Shown piece by piece: positions 31,612 through 40,569 of a stretch of DNA of 41,353 bases. The notes below the pieces were generated by a model that saw nothing but the letters and a program-made list of their open reading frames with translations, searched no databases and was not told where the DNA came from. Where the stretch lies: positions 1 to 41,353 of the forward strand of contig CALJNB010000007.1 of NCBI GenBank assembly GCA_937981985.1. Reading direction: 5' to 3'. Made by a program: the position numbers and the translations under genes. Each line of letters starts with the position of its first letter. Within the stretch, counting starts at the first letter, position 1. Source of the DNA: an uncultured bacterium (GTDB taxonomy: Bacteria > Myxococcota_A > Bradymonadia > Bradymonadales > Bradymonadaceae).

Positions 31612-33411
31612 ATGAATCGACTCCTACTCACAGCTTCTCTGGCTTTTCTAGGCCTCGTAGCGACACAGTCTAACGCTTTCTCTTTCGAGAAAACGATAAC
31701 CGATACCGACCTTACAAAAGATGAAATCGTATTCGATTTTGACGATGACCTTTCTGACGCGGAAATTAAAGCGTTCGGAAATGAAATCGGGCTCAGTATT
31801 CGTCTGAATAGCATCCATTCCGATGAACAAAATGTGTATATCGCCGATATCGCCGAAGGCGACTTTCCTCGATGGAATGCGCTTCTCAAGAAGAAAGCTC
31901 CCGCAGGTTGGTTGGAATCAGCCGAAGAGAATATCGAATACCAAATGTTGGGTGCTCCAAACGATCCTCTTTACAAATTCCAATGGAATTTCCAGCAGGT
32001 TAATGCTGAAGGTGCCTGGCAGCATTCGACCGGTAAAAACGTTGTTGTCGCTGTGATTGATACCGGGGTAGCTCTTGAGGATAAATCCAGCAAAAACATC
32101 ATCGCTGCTAAAGATCTCGCAGGTACGGGTCGAGTTGCGGGATACGATTTTGTCGATGATGACGCTTTCCCTTGGGACGGACACGGTCACGGAACCCACG
32201 TTGCAGGAACGATCGCCCAAACGACAAACAACAAATACGGGGTTGCCGGACTCGCCAATGGTGCGAAGATTATGCCTCTGCGTGTTTTGAATGCCAGAGG
32301 CTTTGGTCAGGTTGCTGACATAGCGAATTCGATCCGATTCGCAGCCGATAATGGCGCGCAAGTTATCAATATGAGTTTAGGAGGCCCCTTACCAAGCTTA
32401 GTCATGAAAAAAGCGATCAACTATGCCCATAGCAAGGGGGTTACGGTAGTTGCTGCAGCCGGAAACGGAGGGAAGCGATCTCCAAGTTACCCAGCGGCCT
32501 ATGATCATACTATCGCTGTTGCGGCTACACAGTTTGATAAGAAAACAACCTTTTACTCTCAATGGGGAAATTTTGTTGATATCGCGGCTCCGGGTGGAAA
32601 CACGCGCGTTGATCAAAATGGCGATGGTCGTCCCGACGGAATTATGCAGCAAACACTCAAAGCTGCCGGTCAGACTGACAAGCATGACTTCCTCCTATAC
32701 ATGGGAACCTCAATGGCGGCACCGCACGTCGCAGCTGCGGCTGCGCTCGTAATCGAGCAAGGCGTTACTCATCCAGACAAAGTTGAGGAAGTTCTATTGA
32801 AAACGGCATCAGACGAAATGTCGGCCAAATATAAAAATAAACGAGAATACAAAGAAAGATATGGCTCAGGTCTCATGCAAGCTGATTCAGCGGCGAAAAA
32901 CGCAGCGCTTGTCCCAAGCGGAATGCGTCTTGGGTTTGCAACGCTTTTAGCTGGATTTTTAATGTTTCGAGTCCGCCGCAAAGACGCTCTTGCGATTGTA
33001 ACTTCTGCGCAGACAGCGACAGTCCTTGGGTTGGCGGGTTTCTTTTCTGCTGGTTTGTTCTTCCTACCCTTCGTAGCTGATTTCGGATGTTTTCAATCTG
33101 TTGTAGGATTTCTTGCGAAGCCTTTTGCCGAATGGGACCAAGGAGTTCTAGGGCTGGGCTTTTCACAAAGTTCCATTCTCGGTAGCGCATTCATTCCAGT
33201 ATTAGCCGCAGGTTTACTTGGTTCGAAGGCAAGATATGCGGTCGCTGGAATTGCATTCGGATTTGCGGGTTTCCTTTTCGCCGAAACCTTCTGGATTACA
33301 TCTGATGTGTCATTCATTCCCACAATGGGCGGTGCGTTAGATCATATTTGGCTCGCCGGAAACGCCGTCCTTTCGACAGCGATCGGATATTTGGCGCTGA
33401 AACGACGATAA
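31612..33411 (+). CDS. Subtilisin-like serine protease (S8) with polytopic C-terminus
   Basis: A 599-residue product. A signal peptide (ending NAFS) precedes a propeptide-like region (about 22-110), then the S8 catalytic domain: AVIDTG (D150), GHGTHVAG (H193), oxyanion-region AAAGNGG, and GTSMAAPH (S367). Residues of about 437-599 form at least five hydrophobic segments (for example FATLLAGFLMF, VLGLAGFFSAGLFFLPF, YLALKRR at the end), unlike ordinary subtilases that end in a short anchor. The protease is probably held in the inner membrane facing the periplasm. The gene stands alone between divergent and convergent neighbours. Function of the membrane part unknown. Confidence 0.92.
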   Translation: MNRLLLTASLAFLGLVATQSNAFSFEKTITDTDLTKDEIVFDFDDDLSDAEIKAFGNEIGLSIRLNSIHSDEQNVYIADIAEGDFPRWNALLKKKAPAGWLESAEENIEYQMLGAPNDPLYKFQWNFQQVNAEGAWQHSTGKNVVVAVIDTGVALEDKSSKNIIAAKDLAGTGRVAGYDFVDDDAFPWDGHGHGTHVAGTIAQTTNNKYGVAGLANGAKIMPLRVLNARGFGQVADIANSIRFAADNGAQVINMSLGGPLPSLVMKKAINYAHSKGVTVVAAAGNGGKRSPSYPAAYDHTIAVAATQFDKKTTFYSQWGNFVDIAAPGGNTRVDQNGDGRPDGIMQQTLKAAGQTDKHDFLLYMGTSMAAPHVAAAAALVIEQGVTHPDKVEEVLLKTASDEMSAKYKNKREYKERYGSGLMQADSAAKNAALVPSGMRLGFATLLAGFLMFRVRRKDALAIVTSAQTATVLGLAGFFSAGLFFLPFVADFGCFQSVVGFLAKPFAEWDQGVLGLGFSQSSILGSAFIPVLAAGLLGSKARYAVAGIAFGFAGFLFAETFWITSDVSFIPTMGGALDHIWLAGNAVLSTAIGYLALKRR

Positions 33412-33426
33412 GAGAAATCTTCCCCC

Positions 33427-33459
33427 AAAAAAAAGCCGCTCAATTGAGCGGCTTTTTTT
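33427..33459. terminator. Bidirectional terminator between S8 protease and small lipoprotein genes
   Basis: A perfect palindrome (agccgctcaa/ttgagcggct, 33434-33453) is flanked by eight A on the left and seven T on the right. It serves both convergent genes, 16 bases after the protease stop and 13 after the lipoprotein stop. Confidence 0.92.
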
Positions 33460-33471
33460 CTAAACCTGACT

Positions 33472-33720
33472 TTAAAGTCCCACTTGGCACGATAAAATCT
33501 CGTCACATGTTTCCCTGTTTGTACATTCGATTCCAGCGTCTTTATTTTTTTCCGCTTCGCAATTTTTCACGTAGACTTCTTGGCTGGGAAATTCAAGACC
33601 GCTGGATTCACAGGCATCTTTAGTAGCCTGGTAAGCTTCTTCGCACGTCGTCGCGTCGCTGCCGCACGCTACTGAAAATAAGGAAAGGGCGAATATAGAC
33701 AATAAAACGATTTTTTTCAT
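33472..33720 (-). CDS. Small cysteine-rich lipoprotein
   Basis: An 82-residue product with a lipoprotein signal (MKKIVLLSIFALSLFSVAC) and, after it, six cysteines in about 60 residues (TTCEEAY, DACESS, KNCEAEK, IECTN, ETCDE, LSCQV), enough for three disulfides. It is probably anchored at the membrane and structurally stabilised by disulfides. No family recognised. GAGAGAG precedes the ATG. It lies downstream of the hydroxylase-pterin-kinase group but 72 bases away, and may be a separate unit. Confidence 0.8.
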   Translation of the reverse strand: MKKIVLLSIFALSLFSVACGSDATTCEEAYQATKDACESSGLEFPSQEVYVKNCEAEKNKDAGIECTNRETCDEILSCQVGL

Positions 33721-33792
33721 TTTTCTCTCTCAGGTAAAGTACGTTCTCAATACGAAGGCACCCTATAAAAGATTCAAAAAAAAACGGATATA

Positions 33793-34314
33793 TTAATCTG
33801 AATTATCTTGTTGTCGCGTTTTCCGGCGAATAATATCGGCGGTTTCTTTCTTCGTGCCGGTATAATGTTCTCGGGTACCCATCAATCGATCGAACCAAGG
33901 TTTGGTAATGCACCAATTCATATGCTGATTTGGGCCCATGTGGTGGTCATAATGCCAGGGTACGTTCGTTCTAGCCCACTCCGGGTCCAAGTGCGCCTTT
34001 TTATGAACGCGATAATAGTTTCCGATTCCGTACCAAACAGTCGCCGTAAAAAAGGGGGCAACGGGAAAAAGTGGAAGATGAGCGATTGCGGTAACGATAA
34101 GTCCGGCAGCTTCTTTGGTTTGAGCATCCCATCCACCAAGTCCTCTCACATAGGCTTCATCGACGAAATTTGAACGGCGCGCGTCGCGGTGATGTTCTGC
34201 CCAGTGGAAGTTCCAAAAGCTTGTTTTTTTTTTCCCCCAGCCGTGCAAAAGATATTTATGAATGGCCCATTCGCCAGCATTTACATAAATAAGTCCCAAG
34301 GGAATTCCTATCAT
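33793..34314 (-). CDS. Fatty acid hydroxylase / sterol desaturase superfamily protein
   Basis: A 173-residue membrane oxidase of the diiron superfamily. The histidine boxes are complete: HKYLLH (about 19-24), HWAEHH (about 37-42), HKKAH (about 104-108) and HYDHHMG (about 121-127). The spacing resembles carotene-hydroxylase-like and small desaturase members; the substrate (fatty acyl, sterol, carotenoid or ether lipid) is not predictable. ATG 34314 has AGGAG seven bases upstream. The pterin carbinolamine dehydratase lies 58 bases upstream, discussed in the findings. Confidence 0.87.
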   Translation of the reverse strand: MIGIPLGLIYVNAGEWAIHKYLLHGWGKKKTSFWNFHWAEHHRDARRSNFVDEAYVRGLGGWDAQTKEAAGLIVTAIAHLPLFPVAPFFTATVWYGIGNYYRVHKKAHLDPEWARTNVPWHYDHHMGPNQHMNWCITKPWFDRLMGTREHYTGTKKETADIIRRKTRQQDNSD

Positions 34315-34372
34315 CTGATACTCCTGATTGGGCTTATTTTAGATTTCATCATCTGTTGAAATCAAGACAATA

Positions 34373-34651
34373 TTAGACAATACGATTAATTTTCTCAGCA
34401 AGGTCGAAGTCTTTCTGACTCAGCCCATCGCAATCGTGAGTAGTGAGAACAAGTTCAACCCGGTTATAAACGTTAAAAATCTCAGGATGGTGATCTGCAA
34501 TCTCTGCGAGCGCTGCGATCCGGTTGATGAATGCTACGGCGAGCATAAACGTATCAAACTCTAGCTTGCATACGATGGATTCATGACCTTGTAAGTTCCA
34601 GTTAGGAAGCTTTCGCGCGTTGTTTTCGATTTCACTGATACCTAGTTTCAT
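34373..34651 (-). CDS. phhB: Pterin-4a-carbinolamine dehydratase
   Basis: PCD dehydrates 4a-hydroxytetrahydropterin and so recycles the cofactor of pterin-dependent monooxygenases. The 92-residue product has the family pattern: LPNWNL, FDTFMLAVAFINRIA, ADHHPEIFNVYNRVELVLTTHD, GLSQKDFDLAEKIN, with the active-site histidines in HH and TH. It begins three bases after the stop of the giant kinase gene, so it shares its transcript. No phenylalanine hydroxylase gene is in the window. A role as dimerisation cofactor, as in eukaryotic DCoH, is also possible. Confidence 0.93.
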   Translation of the reverse strand: MKLGISEIENNARKLPNWNLQGHESIVCKLEFDTFMLAVAFINRIAALAEIADHHPEIFNVYNRVELVLTTHDCDGLSQKDFDLAEKINRIV

Positions 34652-34654
34652 TTT

Positions 34655-37600
34655 CTACGACTCTTCTATTCGGGCTTTTAGGTCATGGGCCAGCTTTTGA
34701 TTCCCAAAATCTTCGGCAAATCGGGCGGTACTTCTAATGAGTTGTTTCGCCCAACGGTTAGGTTCGGTTTCAAAAGCGTTGATTGAAAGTTGAGCGATTA
34801 AGCCCAACCAAACCGATTGGGAAATAGTGTAGAAGAAGGGTTGAGTTTTGATTGAATCGACAAGTTGTTTATAGGTTGATTCGTCTTTTGTAATTGCCGC
34901 GTAGAATGCCGCGTTGGCTTGGCAAAAAACGCTGACTTTGTTGAATCCGAGATCCTCCGCGTCGGCTCGGGAACGTCCAAGCTCTAGAGCGCCTTGCTGC
35001 AATCGGGCCTCGAAGCACCAAATGAGACCGAGTAATGACCTTGCGATCGCTCGATCTTCTTCTGTTCCTTTCTCGTCTACAAGACGCATGATATTTTCTA
35101 AAATTGATTCGGCTTTTTTATAGTTTCCATCCCACATCTCACAAATGGCAAGATGATTTTGAATATCCATCATCCCCCAATCGCTACCAATGGACTCCTT
35201 TTCTTCGCGAGAATTGTTGAGCAGTTTTTTTGCCGTCGGGATATCAACTTCGTTGACGGCTAAGGCTCCGAGATTCATTAGTGCATGAGATGCGGCTAAA
35301 GTATCGCCTATTTTTCGGAAGAGCACTAACGCCGCGTTCTGGTTTTCTTTGGCTTCGTCATATTTGTGTTGGTACATCTTAGTGAGCCCGATAGCCATTC
35401 GCGTGGCCCCTATGTTCAGAGGCACTCCGAGCGCATTATGAAGATTGAGTGCCTGTAGAAGGAGTTGTTCTGCCAGGTCGTAGCGTTCAAATTGGAGCTC
35501 GAGCTGTCCTGAATAACGGTAGGTTTCAGCCATCCCAAATCGATCACCTAATTCTTGTTTTAGCTCGAGCGCTTGTTTGAGAACTTTGCGTCCTTCAAGG
35601 TATCTGTCCGGTGCATTGTTGGCTGGATCGGTGAGCGCGCCACCAAGTCGAAACAGTACATTGCTTAATCCCTGCTTGTCTCGAGCATCTTCAAAATGAT
35701 GCCGCGCCTTGACCAGGTAATCGTAACGTTTGGCGAGCTTGCCTTGACGTTGTGCAAGTTGAGAAAGGTGTAACAGAACTTTCCCGGATATTTCACCTGT
35801 GGGTAGCGTTACCAACATTTTTTCTAGTCGTTCTACAATCGGCTTATTTTTTACTAAATCCGCGGATAAGAAATTTATCTTAGAAATTCCAACAAGTGCT
35901 TTGGCGAGAGAAGGGTCGTCGGATTGCTCTTCGGAAAGTTTAAGCGCGCGTTGAAAGCAAGAACGTGCTTCGTCAAATTTGGATTGCAGGGTCAACAGAT
36001 GACCTAAGCCACGAATAGCACGACCGAGTTCAAAGCCCGCATTCCCCTGTTCTACCGCGTGGCGATAATGATCTTCGGCCCGACCGAATTCTCCGAATCG
36101 CCATGCAAGTTCTCCCGAAGCGATGTGCGCGCTAACCCAGGCATCGTTCTTAATATGGTTGCGGTCTAATAGATCGATAAGTTCTCGGAATTGATCTCGC
36201 GCGCCGCGTAAGTTTCTCTGAGACATAGAGCGCTGTGCCGACGCGAGAATGGTATCACGATAAAGATCAGCTTCACCGGCTTGTCGCCAATGTTCGGCTA
36301 TTTCGACGAGCGGAATCGGAATGTTGTGCTGTTGATAAAAGGACGTTTTAGCTTCGGCTGCATCTTTGTGAAGGCGTCGGCTTTCCCATCGTTCTGAAAG
36401 CGAGCGTAGGATCCCTTCCCTTAATAACGAGCTATCAAATTCCACGCATACAAAATTATGATGGGTTGTTTGCAGGATGATGCCTTCGTCGCGTAGTTTA
36501 CCAAGTTCAGCTTCTAGGTTTTGATGATCGCGTAGCACCCCACGAAGAAGCTCAACTGGTGTTCGCATTCCCAAAGTAGCAAGCCACTCAAGAAGAGCAC
36601 GTAGGGCCGTTTCGGATTTCCCCGTTATCGCTTGTTCTACCCGAAGATGCATTAGCTCCATTAGGTCCGGAGGAAGGTTGATGTCTCTCGGTGAGCCCAC
36701 TTGAAGTGTCCAGAGGGGATTGTTTCCATCGGAGAGTTTCTTCAGTTGCCCTTCGTTCTGTAGGTATCGAATGATCTGAATCGCATGAAGTGGGACGCCT
36801 TGGCAAAGCCAGCCAACGCGTTCCTTCAGCCGTTGTTCTAGAGGTAGGATAGCATCGAGTAAATTAACCAGTCGCTTCCCTGACAATCTGCGTAGACGGG
36901 AGCGCGTAAATCGTCCTTGCAAACGTTCTGCTAGTTTACGAAAAGTAACATCGATATTGGGGTTCATGACGCGAGCATCAGGCCGCATCGTTAAAAGAAG
37001 ACAAAGTCGTAGATTCTGAGTTTGCATGGTCAGAGAGAGGAATTCTATAAACTCAAGTGTGGCGCTATCTGCATATTGCAGGTCCTCGATAATGATTGCG
37101 AGCGGTTTTCTATGACATAGTTTGATGAGAACTTTTTCGAGACTCGCAAATAGTGCTCCAGTATTTTTACTTGAAGGTTCATCGTTTGATATTGGATTAA
37201 GAAAACTGACGATAAGGTCGCTCTCGTTTTCCAAACCCATGGTGTTTAGGTCGCCGTAGATGGTTCGTTGGATTTGGGTTCTGTCGGACTGTTCCAGTCC
37301 CCAAAATGCAATGAGGGCGTCACGAATGGGTTCGAGTTCAACCGAGCGAGCGTTGCAATTCCCACGACAGGAGTCGATTCCGAGACGTTTGAAATGGTTC
37401 CCTAAGGATTTTACTAATTGTGTTTTTCCGAGCCCGTCCTCGCCTTCAATTAGGGCCGTCGCACTTGTATTATTTTGTAGATGTCCGGAGACAAACCCGC
37501 CCAATGCGTTGATTTCGTTGTTTCGTCCGATTAAGGGGATTTCGTAACGAGGTTTTGAATGCTCACGTTTGGCGAATGGATTTTCTTTCTTTTTTTCCGT

Positions 37601-38713
37601 TTCTTTCTTTTTATCTACGCGCTCAGAAAGCGACGCTTGTTCCACGGTATCATCATCGGCATCTTCTTTTGATTCGATGGCGTGTTGGGGTTCAACGGTT
37701 TCGTTTCCCGCCTCATAATCAACTTCTTTGGGCGTTGGTAGTTTTTCGCCTTTCGGCTCTACAGAACTTTCTAGGTCTGGAATCAAAGAGGCAATAGAAA
37801 TATCAGGACGAGTTGCGCCACGTGCGTGAGGCCGTACATTCAATTCTGTTAACGTTTCGAGAAATCCTTCCAACATTTCGGCGGCATCAAGATAACGCGC
37901 TGAGGGTTTTTTTTCTGTCGCTCGGCGTATAAACGTCCCCATCGCGGTACCGATCATTTCTTTTGTCAAAACGGGAACTTCGTCGCGAATTTGTTTGTGA
38001 ATGACATCAATTCGATTTCGTCCGGTTACAGGCGGCTGTCCCGTAAGTATTTCGAAGATGAGTAGACCAAGTGCGTAGACATCGGTTGCGGGTGTTATCG
38101 GTTCTGCGCATGCTTGTTCAGGAGCCATATACATCGGCGTCCCAAAAATACGACCTGCCTTTGTGAGCTTCATCTCTAAATCGCTTTCCGATTCCAGCGT
38201 CATTTTCGCAACGCCGAAATCTAGAACTTTAACGTAATCTTGTTCGCCAAATAATTCGCAAAGATAGATGTTTTCGGGTTTCAGATCTCGGTGAACTAAC
38301 CCTCGACGGTGAGCCTCCGATAAGCTCTTCAGAATCTGGATGAAAATATGGGCAGCGCGAGGCCAGTCAATCGCGCCTTCGTCCTGAATTGAATCTGCGA
38401 GGGAAACGCCCTCTAAGATTTCCATAACCATATAAATTAGGCCTTCTTCAGTTTGACCGTAATCGTAGATAGTAATCGTATTGGGGTGTCGCAGTTGACT
38501 GACATGGAATGCTTCGCGGCGGAAGCGTTCTACGTTTACAGGATCTTTGGCAATTCCAGGTGTGAGGAATTTTAACGCAACGTCTCTACCGATATTTTCC
38601 TGTAGAGCACGATAGACGGTGCCAAAACCACCTGTACCTAGGAGGCTGACGATTCTAAAACGCCCGGCGACTAAGTCACCAATATTCGGTAATTGTGGAA
38701 GTGCTTCTTCCAT
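34655..38713 (-). CDS. Ser/Thr protein kinase with AAA-type ATPase and TPR domains (PknK-like)
   Basis: A 1352-residue cytoplasmic regulator. Kinase domain about 18-288: glycine loop GTGGFGTV (26-33), K48, HRDLKPEN (141-148), DFG (165-167) and MYMAPEQ. An acidic then Lys/Glu-rich linker follows (about 300-388). An AAA/NACHT-type ATPase comes next: IGRNNE, P-loop GEDGLGKT (424-431), Walker B IIIEDLQYAD (about 540). From about 830 to the end there are repeated TPR-like hairpins. This architecture (kinase, ATPase, TPR) is common in Myxococcota and in PknK-type regulators, which sense partners via the TPRs. All catalytic residues are present. phhB is cotranscribed behind it. Confidence 0.95.
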   Translation of the reverse strand: MEEALPQLPNIGDLVAGRFRIVSLLGTGGFGTVYRALQENIGRDVALKFLTPGIAKDPVNVERFRREAFHVSQLRHPNTITIYDYGQTEEGLIYMVMEILEGVSLADSIQDEGAIDWPRAAHIFIQILKSLSEAHRRGLVHRDLKPENIYLCELFGEQDYVKVLDFGVAKMTLESESDLEMKLTKAGRIFGTPMYMAPEQACAEPITPATDVYALGLLIFEILTGQPPVTGRNRIDVIHKQIRDEVPVLTKEMIGTAMGTFIRRATEKKPSARYLDAAEMLEGFLETLTELNVRPHARGATRPDISIASLIPDLESSVEPKGEKLPTPKEVDYEAGNETVEPQHAIESKEDADDDTVEQASLSERVDKKKETEKKKENPFAKREHSKPRYEIPLIGRNNEINALGGFVSGHLQNNTSATALIEGEDGLGKTQLVKSLGNHFKRLGIDSCRGNCNARSVELEPIRDALIAFWGLEQSDRTQIQRTIYGDLNTMGLENESDLIVSFLNPISNDEPSSKNTGALFASLEKVLIKLCHRKPLAIIIEDLQYADSATLEFIEFLSLTMQTQNLRLCLLLTMRPDARVMNPNIDVTFRKLAERLQGRFTRSRLRRLSGKRLVNLLDAILPLEQRLKERVGWLCQGVPLHAIQIIRYLQNEGQLKKLSDGNNPLWTLQVGSPRDINLPPDLMELMHLRVEQAITGKSETALRALLEWLATLGMRTPVELLRGVLRDHQNLEAELGKLRDEGIILQTTHHNFVCVEFDSSLLREGILRSLSERWESRRLHKDAAEAKTSFYQQHNIPIPLVEIAEHWRQAGEADLYRDTILASAQRSMSQRNLRGARDQFRELIDLLDRNHIKNDAWVSAHIASGELAWRFGEFGRAEDHYRHAVEQGNAGFELGRAIRGLGHLLTLQSKFDEARSCFQRALKLSEEQSDDPSLAKALVGISKINFLSADLVKNKPIVERLEKMLVTLPTGEISGKVLLHLSQLAQRQGKLAKRYDYLVKARHHFEDARDKQGLSNVLFRLGGALTDPANNAPDRYLEGRKVLKQALELKQELGDRFGMAETYRYSGQLELQFERYDLAEQLLLQALNLHNALGVPLNIGATRMAIGLTKMYQHKYDEAKENQNAALVLFRKIGDTLAASHALMNLGALAVNEVDIPTAKKLLNNSREEKESIGSDWGMMDIQNHLAICEMWDGNYKKAESILENIMRLVDEKGTEEDRAIARSLLGLIWCFEARLQQGALELGRSRADAEDLGFNKVSVFCQANAAFYAAITKDESTYKQLVDSIKTQPFFYTISQSVWLGLIAQLSINAFETEPNRWAKQLIRSTARFAEDFGNQKLAHDLKARIEES

Positions 38714-38993
38714 AGAAAAGATAGCCCATTGTTAGAGAGTCGACCCGAGTACTAATTAGCAATTTCTTATCGAAATGCAAGCGTCATATGATGGCGATTT
38801 GATGCAATTTTACCACGTGTCTGAATGGAAATAAACCTCGGCGGATGTCAAATCTCTATCGTGCGGTTTTTCTGCTCTAGCTTGGGCAATTTTCTAAGTT
38901 GACTGATTTTCGAAATCGCCAAACTTATTATTGATCTTCGCTCGGGTTTCGTAGACAAGCGAGCACCAAAAGGGAAGCACGAAAGGTTGTTCA

Positions 38994-40211
38994 ATGAGTT
39001 TGCAGTTCGAGTTAAAATCTAAAGACGGTCGAGGGCGCCGAGGCGCCGTGACTGTTCCTCATGGGACCTTCCAGACCCCAGCGTTTATGCCAGTCGGAAC
39101 CCGTGGAACCGTTAAAGGGATGACGCCTAAACAACTCGCAGAGACAGGCGCAGAAATTTGCCTGGGAAACACCTATCACCTGAACTTAGCGCCTGGGGAT
39201 AAACTGGTCGCCAAACTCGGTGGGCTGCATTCTTTCATGGCCTGGGACAAACCGATTTTGACAGATAGTGGCGGGTTTCAAGTGTTTAGTCTTCCTCGCA
39301 TTGGTCTGGACGAAAAAGGGGTTACCTTTGTGTTCGAAAAATCGGGAAAGCCAGTCACTTTGACGCCCGAAATTAGTATGAAAATTCAACAAAACCTCGG
39401 CGCTGATATCGTTATGGCCTTCGACGTTTGCGTCGAATTTCCAACAACGTATAAGGCCGCGCAGGAAGCGATTTACCGAACCGATAGGTGGCTTGCCCGA
39501 TGTAAAGAAACGATGACTAACGAACATCAATCTCTTTTCGGTATCGTTCAAGGTTCGGTGTACGATGATCTTCGTGTTGTTTCTGCTCAGATGACGATTG
39601 CCCATGACCTTCCAGGCTATGCAATCGGTGGAGTATCTGTTGGTGAGACCTTGGACCTCATGATGCAGGCCGTAGACGCGGCGGAACCGCATTTACCGGA
39701 AGATAAACCTCGTTATTTAATGGGCGTTGGATATCCGCAAGATATTGTTGAGGCGGTCTGGCGAGGAATGGACATGTTTGATTGTGTTCTTCCGACTAGG
39801 CTTGCAAGATCGGGCGTTGTTTTTGGCCGCCAGGGACGATTCCGTGTTACGAAGGGGCAATATCGGCAAGATAAATTTCCGATTGATCCACAATGCGCTT
39901 GTTACGCATGCGAACACTTTTCGCGAGCTTATATAAAACACCTTATTGGTGTGAAAGAAATATTGGGGTCAGTTTTGACAACAACCCATAATCTTACTTT
40001 TTATCAAAATCTGATGTCCACCCTGAGAGCCGCAATTCATGTCGGGAAATTGGATGCGTTTCGCAACGCGTTTCATTTCGATTACACGACCGAAGAACAG
40101 ATTGAAGCTCTGGGACTCCCGGCCGATCGAGATGCAAAAGATGATCTACCGTGGGATACTACACATTCTTGTATTCCCACCCATCCCCGCGAACTTTCCG
40201 GAGCGATGTAG
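38994..40211 (+). CDS. tgt: Queuine/preQ1 tRNA-ribosyltransferase
   Basis: Tgt exchanges guanine 34 of tRNAs with GUN anticodons (Tyr, His, Asn, Asp) for preQ1. The 405-residue product has all signatures: FQTPAFMPVGTRGTVK, GNTYHL, LTDSGGFQVFSL, VMAFDVCVEFP, GYAIGGVSVGE, FDCVLPTRLARSG, and the zinc ligands CxCxxC (CACYAC) with a His downstream. ATG 38994 has AAAGG ten bases upstream. Its targets tRNA-Asn(GTT) and tRNA-Tyr(GTA) are both encoded in this window. No other queuosine gene is adjacent, so preQ1 must come from elsewhere. It is slightly longer than average at the C-terminus. Confidence 0.97.
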   Translation: MSLQFELKSKDGRGRRGAVTVPHGTFQTPAFMPVGTRGTVKGMTPKQLAETGAEICLGNTYHLNLAPGDKLVAKLGGLHSFMAWDKPILTDSGGFQVFSLPRIGLDEKGVTFVFEKSGKPVTLTPEISMKIQQNLGADIVMAFDVCVEFPTTYKAAQEAIYRTDRWLARCKETMTNEHQSLFGIVQGSVYDDLRVVSAQMTIAHDLPGYAIGGVSVGETLDLMMQAVDAAEPHLPEDKPRYLMGVGYPQDIVEAVWRGMDMFDCVLPTRLARSGVVFGRQGRFRVTKGQYRQDKFPIDPQCACYACEHFSRAYIKHLIGVKEILGSVLTTTHNLTFYQNLMSTLRAAIHVGKLDAFRNAFHFDYTTEEQIEALGLPADRDAKDDLPWDTTHSCIPTHPRELSGAM

Positions 40212-40215
40212 GAAA

Positions 40216-40569
40216 TTACTTTGGCGGATCGATGAGATTAAGAACATCGCCTTCGGTCGGTGGCTTCTTTTTATAACCGTCGAGATCAAATCTTAGTAGA
40301 GTTTGGAAGGAGTAAATTCCGGTATCGTGGCCATCCCCCCAAATAACGCACATTCCGTAGTTTCCTACCGGGGTCACGTTTTCGATTTGCAATCCAATAT
40401 CACGTTGCGACTTGATGAATTTCGGTAAACCGGCTTTGTGTCCTTGGCAGCCTGCACACGGACAAAAGCCTCGTAAAATTTCGGTCGGAAAGCTTTGTTC
40501 CTTTCCGTTATTCCAAATAATTTCGAGAGAATTTATTTCGGAGAGGTATTGAATCGTTTCGGGTTTCAT
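40216..40569 (-). CDS. DUF971-family protein
   Basis: A 117-residue member of DUF971, the fold also found at the N-terminus of gamma-butyrobetaine hydroxylases, with a CPCAGC metal-site-like motif. Signatures are FPTEILRGFCPCAGCQGH, VGNYGMCVIWGDGHDTGIYSF and a closing LRFDLDGY. Its molecular function is not established; some members are linked to Fe-S protein maturation. It overlaps the upstream WD40 gene by four bases (ATGA), so the two are translationally coupled. It ends four bases from the tgt stop. Confidence 0.9.
   Translation of the reverse strand: MKPETIQYLSEINSLEIIWNNGKEQSFPTEILRGFCPCAGCQGHKAGLPKFIKSQRDIGLQIENVTPVGNYGMCVIWGDGHDTGIYSFQTLLRFDLDGYKKKPPTEGDVLNLIDPPK

Noticed and set aside
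38905..38917. Inverted repeat gattt-tcg-aaatc before tgt, considered as operator or preQ1 riboswitch.
   Set aside because: The repeat is only 5 bp, and no preQ1 aptamer core or sequestered ribosome site could be drawn.
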